DNA of 64,000 nt, taken from Deinococcus sp. Leaf326 (GTDB taxonomy: Bacteria; Deinococcota; Deinococci; Deinococcales; Deinococcaceae). The first letter of the stretch is position 1, and each line of letters starts with the position of its first letter. This document shows positions 17,233 to 26,888 of this stretch, in pieces. The stretch is taken from positions 1 through 64,000 of the forward strand of contig NZ_LMOM01000032.1 in NCBI RefSeq assembly GCF_001424185.1, given 5' to 3'. Made by a program: the position numbers and the translations under genes. Under the pieces are notes generated by a model. It saw only the letters and a program-made list of their open reading frames with translations, was not told where the DNA came from and did not search any database.

Positions 17233-18200
17233 TCGAACCTGATCCGGGGATCGGCCCACGCCAGCGCGAGATCGGCCAGGAGGTTGCCCACGAGCAGCAG
17301 CACGGCGCTGAACAGCAGCAGCGTCATGGCGACGTACTGGTCCTTGTTGAGCAGGCTGTCGTACAGGAAGGGGCCGATGGTGGGCAGGTTCAGGACGATA
17401 CTGGCGATGATAGTGCCCGAGATCAGGGCCGGCAGGCTCAGGCCCGCGAGGCTGATGAGCGGGTTGATGGCGTTGCGCACCGCGTGCCGCCACAGTACCG
17501 CCCGGCCCGAGAGACCCTTGCTGCGCGCCGTGCGCACGTAGTCCTGGTTGATCACGTCGAGAACCGAGGCGCGCATCTGGCGCATGAGGCTGGCGACCCC
17601 CTCGAGCCCGATGGCGATCATCGGAATCCACAGGTGCGCGAGCAGGTCGGCCACCCGCGCCCACGACCACGGCGCGTCGATGAACTCGGGACTGAACAGG
17701 CCGCCCACGTTCGTGCCCCCCGTGCCCAGCACGAGCGCGATGAGCAGCAGCGCCACCAGAAAGTCGGGCGTGGCGAGACTCACGTAGCCCAGGAAATTCA
17801 TGACGGTCGCGCCGACGCCGTGGCGGTTCAGGGCGGTGTAGATGCCCAGCGGAATAGCGACTGCCCAGCTCACGAGCAGGGTGAGCAGGGCCAGAAAGAC
17901 GGTCCAGCCGAGCCGCTCCCAGATGAGCGAGCTGACCGGGCGGCCGTTGACGAAGGAGTACCCGAAGTCGCCCTGCGTCACGATCCCCTTGATCCAGGTG
18001 AGGTACTGCACCCACAGCGGCTGGTCGAGGCCCAGTTGCCGGGTGATGCTCTGCACCGTCTCGCGGGTGACGCGCGGGTCTTCGAGGTATTGGTCGATAA
18101 AACTTCCCGGCTGAAGCTGGATGACCACGAAGCACACCAGCGAGATCAGGAGCAGGGTGGGAATCATGCCCAGCACGCGGCGGATGGCGAAGGTCAGCAT
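17229..18200 (-). CDS. Peptide-type ABC transporter permease (DppB/OppB family)
   Basis: A protein of 323 residues with six predicted membrane helices. The DppB/OppB features are the N-terminal helix (RRVLGMIPTLLLISLVCFVV), the LGLDQPLWVQYLTWI segment, and the coupling region YVRTARSKGLSGRAVLWRHA followed by NAINPLISLAGLSLPALISG. It is 180 bp downstream of the binding-protein gene, with a large hairpin in between that could lower its expression relative to the binding protein. The permease pair imports peptides or related compounds; the divergent anmK-murQ genes suggest cell-wall fragments. Confidence 0.88.
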   Translation of the reverse strand: MLTFAIRRVLGMIPTLLLISLVCFVVIQLQPGSFIDQYLEDPRVTRETVQSITRQLGLDQPLWVQYLTWIKGIVTQGDFGYSFVNGRPVSSLIWERLGWTVFLALLTLLVSWAVAIPLGIYTALNRHGVGATVMNFLGYVSLATPDFLVALLLIALVLGTGGTNVGGLFSPEFIDAPWSWARVADLLAHLWIPMIAIGLEGVASLMRQMRASVLDVINQDYVRTARSKGLSGRAVLWRHAVRNAINPLISLAGLSLPALISGTIIASIVLNLPTIGPFLYDSLLNKDQYVAMTLLLFSAVLLLVGNLLADLALAWADPRIRFE

Positions 18201-18317
18201 GAGAGGAAGGGGGGGTGATCAGGGCCCGGCGAAGGCGAACTCACGCGGAGCGGAACGGACAGGATGGGCGACATGGGCACCTCCGGGACAGGGGCAGGAC
18301 AGGGCTCGGGCCACAGG

Positions 18318-18362
18318 GCGGCCGGGGAGAAGGGGCGCGCAGCCCAGCCTCTCCCCGGCCGC
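18318..18362 (-). promoter_or_regulatory. Perfect intercistronic hairpin between binding-protein and permease genes
   Basis: GCGGCCGGGGAGA (18318-18330) pairs perfectly with TCTCCCCGGCCGC (18350-18362), a 13-bp stem with a 19-base loop. No U-run follows on the transcript strand. It likely stabilises the binding-protein message or partly terminates it, a common way to make more binding protein than permease. Confidence 0.6.
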
Positions 18363-18380
18363 GTGTCCCTTCGCCGGGCG

Positions 18381-20147
18381 TTACTTCTGGAAGATGAGCG
18401 GCACGGGGTTGTAGCCCGGAATTACGCCGAGGTTGTAGACGTAGTTGCCGAACTTGTTGTTCACCGCGCCGATGTTCTCGGGCTTGGCAATGGGCGTCAC
18501 CGGCAGGTTCTGGGCGAACAGCAGCTGCCAGCGCGTGTACAGCGCCTTGCGCGCCGAGGCGCTGGGGGTCACGGCCGCCTGGTTGAAGATGGTGTAGATG
18601 TCCTTTTCCCAGCTGGCCATACGGGCCATGTTGGGCGCGCCGCCGTCCTGGGCGGGTTGCAGCGTGCGGTGCCAGTAGTACAGCGCGCCGCCCGGCTGCC
18701 AGATGGGCCGGCGCAGTTCGGGGTCGGGCTGGTCCCCGAAGGCGTGCAGGATCATCTCCCAGTCGCCGCTCTGGCCGGTCGAGAGCAGCTTGCTGCTCAG
18801 AATCCCCTTGAGGTTGACCTTCACGCCTACCTTGGCGAAGTCGCTCTGGAGGATGGTCGCCATGGCCGGGTACACGCTCGAATCGGTGCCGTAGGTCAGG
18901 TCGAATTCCAGCGGGCGGCCGTTGGACAGCAGTCGCACGCCCGCCGCGTTCTTGCGGGTCAGGCCCAAAGCGTCGAGCGCCTTGTTCGTCGCGGCGAGGT
19001 CGAAGGTGCCGAGCTGACGGGTGGTGTTCGTGTAGAAAGCCTTGTTGGCCGGGGCGACCCCGTGGCCCGGCAGGCCCGCCAGCCCGTTGTATACGGTGTC
19101 GATGATGCGCTCACGGTTCACGGCCCCCTGCATGGCGCGCCGGAAACGCACGTCGCTGAACAGCTTGGAAAGGACCGCGTCCTTGGCGTCGAAGTTGTAG
19201 GCCACGAAGGGCGGGCTGCCGAACAGCGCCGTGCTGCGGATGACCTTGAAGGGCGCGCCCGCCACCTCCTTCTGCTTGAGGTCGGGAAACTGCGCGCCCG
19301 AGATGTTGAGCTGGTCGAGATTCCCGGCCAGGAACTGCGCCACCTGTGCCTGCGGGTCCCGGATGACCAGGAATTCCAGGGTGTTCAGGTAGGGCAGCTT
19401 GGTGCCGGCAGCGTCCACCTTCCAGTAGTTGGTGTTCTTCGCCAGCGTGACCTTCTGGCCGGTGGTGTAGCCCGTCAGCTTGAAGGGCCCGGTCCCCACG
19501 ACTTCGCTCGGCGCCACGTTGCTGGGCCACGCCGTGTTGATTTCGGCCGCCTTGGCGCCGCCGTCCTGCGAGAACTTGGCGAGCTTGTGCTGCGGCATGA
19601 TGAAGTACCGCTGCTGCAGCAGAAAGGCGGGCGCGGCGCGCGGCAGCGTGAACTGCACGGTCGTCGCGTCCACCTTGCGGACCTCGATGGCCTTGCCGTC
19701 GAGCTTGAAGTTGCCGGCGTCGCCCGCGCGGGCCTCGGGATTCATGATGATGTTCTTGTAGGTGAACACCACGTCGTCGGCGTTGAAATCCTGACCGTCG
19801 CTCCACTTGACGCCCTGGCGCAGCTTGAAGGTGTAGACCTTGCCGTCGGGGCTGATGGTCCAGCTCTCGGCGAGCGCGGGCTCGATCTTGTAGGTCGCGT
19901 AGTTGAACTCGACGAGGCCGTCGAACATCTGTTGGGCGACGAGGCCGAGGTTGTTGTCGATGACGCCGTAGTAGTTCAGGCTCTGGGGGCTGTCGCCCAG
20001 CACCAGGGTGTAGGTGCCGCCGGCCTTGCCGTTCACGACCCCCAGGGAACCGTACCCCGTGACCTTCTTGGGCGCGGCGAGGGCGCCGCCGGCCAGGGCG
20101 AGCGAGAGCAGGACGAACGCGGAACGCTTGAGCACAGAGCTGGACAT
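18381..20147 (-). CDS. Peptide-type ABC transporter substrate-binding protein (SBP_bac_5 family)
   Basis: A protein of 588 residues; ATG 20147 has GGAGG 6 bases upstream. A signal peptide is present (FVLLSLALAGGALA-APKK) without a lipobox Cys. Family features are LVLGDSPQSLNYYGVIDN, MFDGLVEF, EPALAESWTISPDGKVYTFKL (in parts) and the signature region GVKWSDGQDFNADDVVFTY, with DVRFRRAMQGAVNRERII further on. The length is normal for the family (500-600). Members bind oligopeptides, murein peptides, nickel or sugars. The divergent gntR-anmK-murQ genes and a shared operator make murein-derived ligands the best guess. Confidence 0.87.
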   Translation of the reverse strand: MSSSVLKRSAFVLLSLALAGGALAAPKKVTGYGSLGVVNGKAGGTYTLVLGDSPQSLNYYGVIDNNLGLVAQQMFDGLVEFNYATYKIEPALAESWTISPDGKVYTFKLRQGVKWSDGQDFNADDVVFTYKNIIMNPEARAGDAGNFKLDGKAIEVRKVDATTVQFTLPRAAPAFLLQQRYFIMPQHKLAKFSQDGGAKAAEINTAWPSNVAPSEVVGTGPFKLTGYTTGQKVTLAKNTNYWKVDAAGTKLPYLNTLEFLVIRDPQAQVAQFLAGNLDQLNISGAQFPDLKQKEVAGAPFKVIRSTALFGSPPFVAYNFDAKDAVLSKLFSDVRFRRAMQGAVNRERIIDTVYNGLAGLPGHGVAPANKAFYTNTTRQLGTFDLAATNKALDALGLTRKNAAGVRLLSNGRPLEFDLTYGTDSSVYPAMATILQSDFAKVGVKVNLKGILSSKLLSTGQSGDWEMILHAFGDQPDPELRRPIWQPGGALYYWHRTLQPAQDGGAPNMARMASWEKDIYTIFNQAAVTPSASARKALYTRWQLLFAQNLPVTPIAKPENIGAVNNKFGNYVYNLGVIPGYNPVPLIFQK

Positions 20148-20216
20148 GAGGGGCCTCCGAGATAGGGGAAAGGGCTAGGCGGGACGCCGCACCCAGAGTT
20201 GTCGCTAACGCTGCCC

Positions 20217-20246
20217 AGAGTAAGACCACTTCAGGACCAATTTCAA
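20217..20246 (-). promoter_or_regulatory. Candidate promoter of the importer operon
   Basis: On the minus strand, TTGAAA (20241-20246) and TACTCT (20217-20222) are 18 bp apart. The left operator arm (20225-20239) fills the spacer between them, so a bound repressor would block RNA polymerase. Confidence 0.5.
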
Positions 20247-20274
20247 GTCTGGTCGCCAGTGGTCCTGAAGTGGT
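20225..20274. promoter_or_regulatory. Perfect 15-bp inverted repeat, probable GntR-family operator
   Basis: ACCACTTCAGGACCA (20225-20239) and TGGTCCTGAAGTGGT (20260-20274) are exact reverse complements separated by 20 bp. The right arm abuts the gntR start codon and the left arm sits in the divergent promoter. The TGGTC/GACCA cores recall the TGGTCTAGACCA sites of DasR/NagR-type GntR regulators of amino-sugar metabolism. Confidence 0.75.
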
Positions 20275-21123
20275 ATGGTCGCCGCGATGCCTCAAGCCTC
20301 CTCTGCGCCGGACCGCCGGGCGCCGCCTGCTCCTGTGCCCGCGCCGCGCAGGGCCGGGGCGCCGGCCGCCGCGTGGCACCTTGCCCTCGACCCCGGCAGC
20401 GCCACGCCGGTTTACGTGCAGGTGGCCGCCGGGCTGCGCGGGCGCATCGAGGCGGGCGAGCTGCCCGGTGGCCACGCCCTCCCCGCCGAGCGCGAACTCG
20501 CCGCCCAGCTCGGCGTGTCGCGCGTGACCGTTCGGCAGGCGCTGGCACAGCTCACCGAGGCGGGGCTGCTCACGCGGCGCCACGGCAGCGGTACCTTCGT
20601 CACGGCGCGGTCCGCTCAGGGAGCGCCGCGCCCGCTGGGCCTGCTCAACTCCTTTTCCGAGGACGCCCGTTCGCGGGGACAGACCCCCGGCGCGCGGGTG
20701 CTGGCCTTCACGCGCACGCCCCCTACCGCGCATGAAGCGCTGACGCTGGGGCTGTCGCCCTCGGGGGCCGTGTACCGCGTGCGGCGGCTGCGTACCGCGA
20801 ACGGTGAACCGCTGGCCGTCGAGGAGAGCACCCTGCCCGCCGCGCTGGTGGGCGAGCTCACGGATACCGACGTGACCGACGCGAGCCTCTATGCCCTACT
20901 CGCCGCGCGCAGCCTGCGCCCGCAGCGGGCCATCCGCCACCTGCGCGCCGTGAACGCCGACGCCGAGATGGGCGCGCTGCTGGGGCTGCCCGCCGGCGCG
21001 GCGCTTCTCGTCACCGAGCGGGTGTCGTGGACGCCGGGGGGCCAGCCCGTCGAGTACGCCCGCGCGTGGTACCGGGGCGACCGCTACGACTTCGTCATGG
21101 AACTGACCGGAGATGCCGAGTGA
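20275..21123 (+). CDS. GntR-family regulator, HutC/UTRA subfamily
   Basis: A protein of 282 residues if ATG 20275 is used; ATG 20287 is also possible and would free the operator from the ribosome site. After an Ala/Pro-rich head, the winged-helix domain spans about 40-110 ([53 protein letters not shown]). A UTRA effector-binding domain follows to the end ([40 protein letters not shown]). UTRA regulators of this type sense sugar phosphates such as GlcN-6-P or GlcNAc-6-P. Overlap with anmK by GTGA indicates an operon. It likely represses itself and the divergent importer through the inverted repeat. Confidence 0.85.
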   Translation: MVAAMPQASSAPDRRAPPAPVPAPRRAGAPAAAWHLALDPGSATPVYVQVAAGLRGRIEAGELPGGHALPAERELAAQLGVSRVTVRQALAQLTEAGLLTRRHGSGTFVTARSAQGAPRPLGLLNSFSEDARSRGQTPGARVLAFTRTPPTAHEALTLGLSPSGAVYRVRRLRTANGEPLAVEESTLPAALVGELTDTDVTDASLYALLAARSLRPQRAIRHLRAVNADAEMGALLGLPAGAALLVTERVSWTPGGQPVEYARAWYRGDRYDFVMELTGDAE

Positions 21124-22355
21124 CGCCCCGGAGGACGCGCCCGCCGCGTATCCTGGGCCTGATGAGCGGCACGAGCGCCGACGGCATTGACGCCGCGCTG
21201 CTGGAGCTGGAGGGCTGGCCGGCACTGGGCACTGGCCTTCCCTTCCGGGAACTGCCCCCTGGCGCGCCGCGCGGGCGGGTGGTCGCGCACGTCTTCACGC
21301 CGTTCGCGCCCGAGTTGCGGGAGGCGGTGCTGCGGGCCATGCGCGCTGACGCCGATACCGCCGACCTGACCCAACTTCACTGGTGGCTGGGCGAGGCGCT
21401 GGCTGACGCCGCCGCGCCGCTGGCGGAAGACGCCGACCTGATCGCCTCGCACGGCCAGACGGTGCAGCATCACCCCCGGCCCAATGCCGGGCGCGGCTGG
21501 GCACGGGCCGCGACCCTGCAACTGGGCGAAGCGGCCGTGATTGCCGAGCGCACCGGACGGCCCGTCGTGGCCGACTTCCGTCCGGCCGATCTGGCGGCGG
21601 GAGGCGTGGGCGCGCCGCTGGTGCCCTTCGCCGACTGGGCGCTGTATGCCGAAGCGAAGCGCCACCGCGTGCTGCTGAACGTGGGCGGTATCGCCAACCT
21701 GACCAGCCTGCCGGGCCTGGGCGCGGGCGCCGTGGTCGCCTTCGACACCGGCCCTGGCAACTGCCTGATGGACGAAGTCGCCGCGCGTGTGGGCCAGGCC
21801 TGCGACGAGGGCGGGCGGCTGGCGGCGGCCGGCACCCCCGACGAGGCCACCCTGGCGCGCTGGCTGGCCCACCCGGAACTCCGTGCCGCGCCCCCACGTG
21901 CGACCGGCCGCGAGGTCTGGAGTCTGGAGCGGCTGGGCCTTCCTGAGCAGCACGGATCTGAGGCACACAGCGGCCTGAGCGTGCCCGACCTCGCCGCCAC
22001 GGCGACCCGCTTCACGGCGCTGACGGTGGCAGCGGCGCTGCGCTTCGTGCCGGGCACGCCAGACGAGGTCGTCGTGGCCGGGGGCGGCGCACGTAACCCG
22101 GTGCTGATGCAGGAACTGGCGCGGGCACTAGCCCCCGTGCCGCTGCGCACCTTCGCGGACCTGGGCTGGGCAGCGCGGGGGCTGACCGACGCCACGCGCG
22201 AAGCGGCGGCCTTCGCCTTTCTGGGCTACGCCCGTGCCCAGGGCTGGGCCAACACGCTGCCGCAGACGACCGGCGCGCGCCGCGCAGTCAGCGCCGGCAA
22301 GCTGACCCCGGCTCCCCTCCTGGCCCCACTTCTACTGACGGGAGAACAGCCATGA
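21120..22355 (+). CDS. anmK: Anhydro-N-acetylmuramic acid kinase
   Basis: A protein of 411 residues starting at GTG 21120, which overlaps the gntR stop; the frame extends further upstream but inside gntR. AnmK hydrolyses and phosphorylates anhydroMurNAc to MurNAc-6-phosphate in cell-wall recycling. Motifs seen are the ATP loop [15 protein letters not shown] (from residue 15), [10 protein letters not shown], the substrate/catalytic stretch [37 protein letters not shown] and a C-terminal [10 protein letters not shown]. Length and order match the family (about 370-410). It is directly followed by murQ, which uses its product, forming a complete two-step pathway. Confidence 0.93.
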   Translation: MTPRRTRPPRILGLMSGTSADGIDAALLELEGWPALGTGLPFRELPPGAPRGRVVAHVFTPFAPELREAVLRAMRADADTADLTQLHWWLGEALADAAAPLAEDADLIASHGQTVQHHPRPNAGRGWARAATLQLGEAAVIAERTGRPVVADFRPADLAAGGVGAPLVPFADWALYAEAKRHRVLLNVGGIANLTSLPGLGAGAVVAFDTGPGNCLMDEVAARVGQACDEGGRLAAAGTPDEATLARWLAHPELRAAPPRATGREVWSLERLGLPEQHGSEAHSGLSVPDLAATATRFTALTVAAALRFVPGTPDEVVVAGGGARNPVLMQELARALAPVPLRTFADLGWAARGLTDATREAAAFAFLGYARAQGWANTLPQTTGARRAVSAGKLTPAPLLAPLLLTGEQP

Positions 22356-23266
22356 CCGACCCTCGCCGCACCGAGCAGGTGCATCCCGACCACGCCGACC
22401 TCGACCGCCTGTCGCCGCTAGAACTCGTCGAGGTACTGGCCGCCGACCAGCTCGCCGCCGTTCTCGCCGTGCAGGCGGCGGCCCCGGCGCTGGCCCGCGC
22501 GGTCACGGCGGCGCTTCCCCGCCTCGCGCGCGGTGGGCGACTGGTGTATGCCGGAGCCGGCACGAGCGGGCGGCTGGGCGTGCTGGACGCCACCGAACTC
22601 ACCCCGACCTTCTCCTGGCCTCCCGAGCGCGCCGTCCCGCTGATCGCCGGGGGCGAAGCAGCCATCCGCCGCGCGGTTGAGGGTGCAGAGGACGACGAGG
22701 AGGCTGGAGCGCGCGACGTGCGGGGAGTAGGGATCGGCCCAGACGACGTGCTCATCGCGGTCGCGGCCAGCGGCACCACGCCCTACGCGCTGGGGGCCGT
22801 GCGCGCCGCCCGCGCGGCCGGAGCGCTGAGCATCGCGCTGGCGAACAACCCCGGCACGCCGCTGCTGCTGGCGGCCGACTGCGCCGTGTCTCTCGACACC
22901 GGCCCCGAAGTCATCAGCGGCAGCACGCGCCTCAAGGCCGGCACCGCCCAGAAGATCGCCCTGAACACCCTGTCGAGCGCCCTGATGGTGCGTCTGGGCA
23001 AGGTCTACGGCAACCTGATGGTGGACCTGCGCGCCACGAACGCCAAGCTGGAGGGCCGCGCCGTGCGGCTGGTCCAGCACGCGACCGGCGCGCCGGAAGC
23101 CGGGGCCCGCGCCGCCCTGACCGCGGCGGACGGTCAGGTCAAGACGGCGGTGGTGATGCTGCGCCTCGGGCTAGATGCGGGGGCGGCGCAGGCGCGGCTG
23201 GACGCGGCCGGCGGACACGCGCGGGCGGCGCTGGGAGAAGTGGAGCAGGAAGAGCAGGAGGACTAG
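22352..23266 (+). CDS. murQ: N-acetylmuramic acid 6-phosphate etherase
   Basis: A protein of 304 residues starting at ATG 22352 within the anmK stop. MurQ cleaves the lactyl ether of MurNAc-6-P to give GlcNAc-6-P and D-lactate. The SIS domain motifs are clear: [17 protein letters not shown] with Glu82 as the expected catalytic acid, EGAEDDEE with Glu113 as the second conserved Glu, [15 protein letters not shown], and the MurQ signature [18 protein letters not shown]. It also carries [13 protein letters not shown]. Together with anmK it channels anhydroMurNAc to the amino-sugar pool, and its product could be the effector family sensed by the GntR regulator. Confidence 0.95.
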   Translation: MTDPRRTEQVHPDHADLDRLSPLELVEVLAADQLAAVLAVQAAAPALARAVTAALPRLARGGRLVYAGAGTSGRLGVLDATELTPTFSWPPERAVPLIAGGEAAIRRAVEGAEDDEEAGARDVRGVGIGPDDVLIAVAASGTTPYALGAVRAARAAGALSIALANNPGTPLLLAADCAVSLDTGPEVISGSTRLKAGTAQKIALNTLSSALMVRLGKVYGNLMVDLRATNAKLEGRAVRLVQHATGAPEAGARAALTAADGQVKTAVVMLRLGLDAGAAQARLDAAGGHARAALGEVEQEEQED

Positions 23267-23304
23267 GGCTGGCACCTCTCCAGCCGCGCCTTCCTGTTAC
23301 TGGC

Positions 23305-25122
23305 CTAGTCGTCCGCCGCTTCCAGCGTCGCGGCCTGCTCCAGCGCGGCGTAACGGCCCCCCCGGGCGCGCAGCACGTCGGGCGGTCCCTCCTCGACAAT
23401 GCGGCCACCTTCCAGCACGGCCACCCGGTCGGCCACCCGCGCCAGCGAGAGGCGGTGTGTGACGATCAGGGCAGTGCGCCCGCGCATGAGGCGGCTCAGG
23501 GCGGCGACGATGAGGGCCTCGGATTCGGCGTCCACCGCACTCGTCGGCTCGTCGAGGAGCAGCGCGGCGGGCTGGGCCAGCAACACCCGCGCGATAGCAA
23601 GGCGCTGACGCTGTCCGCCCGAGAGCCGCACGCCTCGCTCGCCCACCATCGTCTCCAGGCCCTGCGGCAACGCCGCGACGAACTCGGCCGCTCCGGCGAC
23701 CTCCAGCGCGGCCCCCACCTCCTGAGCATCCGCCTCGGGGCGCGCGTAGCGCACGTTTTCCAGCACCGTGTCGTGGAAGAGGAAGGTGTCCTGCTGCATG
23801 ACGGCCGCCGCGCGGCGCAGCGAGGCCAGGGTCAGGTCACGCACGTCCAGGCCGTCGAGAGTGACGCCGCCCTCCTGCGGATCGTAGGTTCGCGTGAGCA
23901 GGCCGATGAGGGTACTCTTGCCCGCCCCAGACGCCCCCAGCAGCGCCACCCGCTCGCCCGCCGCCACCCGCAGATTCAGTTCACGCAGCACCGGATGGGC
24001 CGGATCGTAGCCGAAGGTCACGTTCTCGAAGGCGATCTCGCCCCGCACGGGCGTGGGCAGAGCGCGGGCGCCGGGCCGCTCGGTAACCGCCTCGGGTGCG
24101 TCGAGCACCTGGAAAATCCGCCGGCCGCTCGCCTCGGCGCGCTGCAACAGGTCGTTGATATTCACGAGGTCGTCGATGGGACCGAAGAAATACCGGCCGT
24201 AGCCCCGGTACGCCAGCAGCCCCCCCAGCGTGAACTGCCCCTGCGTGATGAGCCACACGCCGCCGCCCAGCATGAGGACATTACCGAAGTTCGACACGAA
24301 GCGCACGAGCGGAAAGGTCCGGTTGCGGATGTTCACGGCCTCCACGCCCGCTGCGTACAGGTCGCGCCCAAGGGCCGAGACGCGCGCCTCCTCCTGCGCC
24401 TCGCGCGCGAAGCCCTGCACGACCCGCACCCCCGCGAGGCGGTCGGTGATCAGGGCCGAGAGGTCGCCCAGACGGGTACGTGCCGCGCGGTAGCTGGGGC
24501 GGACCCGGGCGTTGTAGCGCCGCAGCATGAGGGCCACGGCCAGCATGGGCAGGGTCACGACCACGCCCAGCAGGGGTTGCAGCGCGATGAAGATGCCCAC
24601 CACCCCTACGAGGCGCAGCGCGTTGCCCAGCACGGCGTCGGTGCCGCGCAGGAGTACGTCCTGGATCCCGTCCACGTCGGCCGTGACGCGCGAGAGCAGG
24701 TCGCCCGTGCGCTGCGACTCGAAATACGCCGCCGACTGCCCCGCGAGCTTGTGGTACAGCCGCAGCCGCAGGTCGTAGGTGAGCTGCTGCCCGGCGCGCT
24801 CGAGCAGTTGCCCGCGCACCGCGCTCAGGAGCTGCTGCACCCCGAACACCGCCACCAGGACGGCCAGCTGGCCGCCGATGTAGGTCCAGTCGGGCCGCAC
24901 CTGTCCGCCCTCCAACAGTCCGCGGTCTACCACGCGGCCCCACACCAGCGGCGGGTACAGTTCGGCGGCCACGCTCAGGACCAGACACAGCGCCCCCAGC
25001 GCCACCGTGCGGCGGTACGGCGTGAGCAGGCCGTACAGTCGCCGCACGACGGACGGGCCAGGAACCGAAGCGGAAGCCGGAGGATTCACCGCGCCAGGGT
25101 ACCCAGAAGCGGGCGCGCCCAT
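23305..25122 (-). CDS. ABC exporter, fused membrane and ATPase domains (MsbA/multidrug type)
   Basis: A protein of 605 residues; ATG 25122 is used, GTG 25089 is an alternative, and neither has a strong ribosome site. An N-terminal six-helix membrane domain (about 30-330) carries YFESQRTGDLLSRVTADVD. It is followed by a nucleotide-binding domain: Walker A LLGASGAGKSTLIGLL, Q-loop VMQQDTFLFHDTV, signature VRLSGGQRQRLAIARVLL, Walker B AALLLDEPTSAVD and H-loop IVTHRLSLA. One gene makes a half-transporter that works as a homodimer. Substrate is unknown; lipids or drugs are common for the group. It converges on murQ and is not part of that operon. Confidence 0.9.
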   Translation of the reverse strand: MGAPASGYPGAVNPPASASVPGPSVVRRLYGLLTPYRRTVALGALCLVLSVAAELYPPLVWGRVVDRGLLEGGQVRPDWTYIGGQLAVLVAVFGVQQLLSAVRGQLLERAGQQLTYDLRLRLYHKLAGQSAAYFESQRTGDLLSRVTADVDGIQDVLLRGTDAVLGNALRLVGVVGIFIALQPLLGVVVTLPMLAVALMLRRYNARVRPSYRAARTRLGDLSALITDRLAGVRVVQGFAREAQEEARVSALGRDLYAAGVEAVNIRNRTFPLVRFVSNFGNVLMLGGGVWLITQGQFTLGGLLAYRGYGRYFFGPIDDLVNINDLLQRAEASGRRIFQVLDAPEAVTERPGARALPTPVRGEIAFENVTFGYDPAHPVLRELNLRVAAGERVALLGASGAGKSTLIGLLTRTYDPQEGGVTLDGLDVRDLTLASLRRAAAVMQQDTFLFHDTVLENVRYARPEADAQEVGAALEVAGAAEFVAALPQGLETMVGERGVRLSGGQRQRLAIARVLLAQPAALLLDEPTSAVDAESEALIVAALSRLMRGRTALIVTHRLSLARVADRVAVLEGGRIVEEGPPDVLRARGGRYAALEQAATLEAADD

Positions 25123-25156
25123 GCCCCGCTTCGCTTACGGTTCGGGCCGGGTTGAC

Positions 25157-25189
25157 AAAAAGGCCGGAGCGCGCGGGGCGGCTCCGGCC
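25157..25189 (-). terminator. Strong intrinsic terminator of the nucleotidase gene
   Basis: GGCCGGAGC (25162-25170) pairs perfectly with GCTCCGGCC (25181-25189) across a 10-base loop. On the minus strand it is followed by TTTTT (25161-25157). It separates the nucleotidase gene from the exporter. Confidence 0.85.
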
Positions 25190-25208
25190 GGTCAGGGCGA
25201 ACTCAGGC

Positions 25209-26774
25209 TCAGCGGGCGGGCGCGCCGACGACCACGATGCGGCCCTCGGGCTGCGCGTTGATATTCGGGTGGGCCTTGAGGTAGTTGACCAGGATGTCGA
25301 CGTCCAGCGTGCCGGTCGAGAGCGAGGGCGCGCCCTTGAACATCGTGAAGCCGTCGCCGCCCCCGGCCGTGAAGTTGTTGGTGGCGACCTTGTAGGTCTG
25401 GGTGTCGCTTATGGGCTGCCCATCAAGCGTCACGGCCGTCACGCGGCTGCCGGCGGGTCGGGTGAGGTCGAAGGTGTAGCTCATGCCGCGCGAGACGTGC
25501 AGGAACTGGCCCTTGTTCTCGCTCCAGGTGGCGACGCCGTGTTCCAGCGCGGCCCGGATCTGCGCGCCGGTCAGGGTCAGGACCGTCAGCGTGTTGCCGA
25601 AGGGCTGCACGGTGATGGCTTCCTCGAAGGTGATGGGACCGGCGTCGATGCCGGCTCGCACGCCCCCACCGTTCACGAAGGCGAGCTGCGCGCCCGCGTT
25701 TGCGGCGGCCTCAAGGGCAGCGTCGGCCAGGACGTTCGCCATGGTGCTCTCGCGCTGGCGCACCACCTCGCGGTTGCCGTTCAGCGGCGCGGCAGCCGTG
25801 CTCACGACCTGCTGGCGCAGATTGGCGATAGGGACGCTGAGGGTCGCCACCATGCGGCGGGCGGTGTCGTCCTCGGCGATGTCGGCCGTCACCGGGACGG
25901 GGTTGCCCTCCCAGCTCTCGACCGCGCCCGCGTCGTTGAAGTTCACCTTCAGGCGCCCGAGTACCTTGCCCCATTCCCAGGCGGCGACGAGCAGGGTACG
26001 GTTGCCGTCGGGGTTCTGGACGATGGTCGGGTACGGGCCCTCGCTGGCCGGAAAATCCTTATTGTCGAAGGTGCCCAGCAGGGTGTGCGAGTGCCCACCC
26101 ACGATCACGTCGATACCGGGGACGGTCTTGGCGACCTCCTGCTCCAGCGTGTAGCCCAGGTGCGACACCAGGAAGACCTTGTCGATGCCCTGGGCCTTGA
26201 GGGCCTCGGCGCTCGCCTTCAGGCTGTCCATGAGTTCGAGCATCTTCACGTTCGGGCCAGGGCTGCTGATCTGGGGCAGGTCGGGCGTCACCGCGCCGAT
26301 CACGCCGATCTTCTGGCCGCCCACGTTCAGGACGGCGTAGGGCTTGAGGCGGTCCTTGAGCAGCGGCTCGGCGCTCACGTCGAGGTTGGCCGCCAGCACC
26401 GGGAACCTGGCCTTGTCGATGAAGTTCGCCAGCGCGCCGGGGCCGTCGTCGAACTCGTGGTTGCCGACCGCCATCGCCTGGTAGTTCATCAGGTTCATGA
26501 ACAGTACGTCGGCCAGACCCTTGTAGACGTTGTAGAACAGCGTGCCCTGGAAGGTGTCGCCGCCCGAGAGGATCAGCGGGTTCACGTCCTCGGCGCTGTA
26601 CTTCTTCATCAACGTGGTCTGGCGAGCGTAGCCGCCGTACATGTTCTGACCGACCTTGACCGGGTCGAGGTGGCCGTGGAGGTCGTCACTGTGCAGCACG
26701 GTCACGGTCAGGGGCGCGGCCGAGGCGCCGCCCAGCAGCCCCAGCGTCAGCAGAAACGCAAAAGTTTTGTTCAT
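25209..26774 (-). CDS. Secreted 5'-nucleotidase / metallophosphoesterase (UshA family)
   Basis: A protein of 521 residues; ATG 26774 (MNKTF) is preferred over 26783 on ribosome-site spacing. It has a signal peptide (FLLTLGLLGGASA-APLT). The N-terminal calcineurin-like domain has metal motifs VLHSDDLHGHL, LILSGGDTFQGTL, AVGNHEFDDG, VSHLGYTLE and VIVGGHSHTLLG. The C-terminal substrate domain has FVNGGGVRAGIDAGPITFEEA, TVQPFGNTLTVLTLTGAQIR and TYKVATNNFTAGGGDGF. The first motif reads DDLHG where NDFHG or NDVHG is usual. Such enzymes release phosphate from periplasmic nucleotides for scavenging. No neighbour shares its pathway; it has its own terminator. Confidence 0.9.
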   Translation of the reverse strand: MNKTFAFLLTLGLLGGASAAPLTVTVLHSDDLHGHLDPVKVGQNMYGGYARQTTLMKKYSAEDVNPLILSGGDTFQGTLFYNVYKGLADVLFMNLMNYQAMAVGNHEFDDGPGALANFIDKARFPVLAANLDVSAEPLLKDRLKPYAVLNVGGQKIGVIGAVTPDLPQISSPGPNVKMLELMDSLKASAEALKAQGIDKVFLVSHLGYTLEQEVAKTVPGIDVIVGGHSHTLLGTFDNKDFPASEGPYPTIVQNPDGNRTLLVAAWEWGKVLGRLKVNFNDAGAVESWEGNPVPVTADIAEDDTARRMVATLSVPIANLRQQVVSTAAAPLNGNREVVRQRESTMANVLADAALEAAANAGAQLAFVNGGGVRAGIDAGPITFEEAITVQPFGNTLTVLTLTGAQIRAALEHGVATWSENKGQFLHVSRGMSYTFDLTRPAGSRVTAVTLDGQPISDTQTYKVATNNFTAGGGDGFTMFKGAPSLSTGTLDVDILVNYLKAHPNINAQPEGRIVVVGAPAR

Positions 26775-26888
26775 GCGCCTCATCCTAGAGGAAAACGCCT
26801 CTCTCCCTGCTCAACCGTGCAGCCGATCAGATGACCGCCCGACCATCCCGCATGGACCTCGGTTGGCCCTCCGGGCGCAGACAGACGG

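Noticed and set aside
16123..18135. 670-codon extension of the DppC-like frame
   Set aside because: The upstream part is a shadow of the DppB gene; ATG 17232 overlaps the DppB stop as in other operon pairs.
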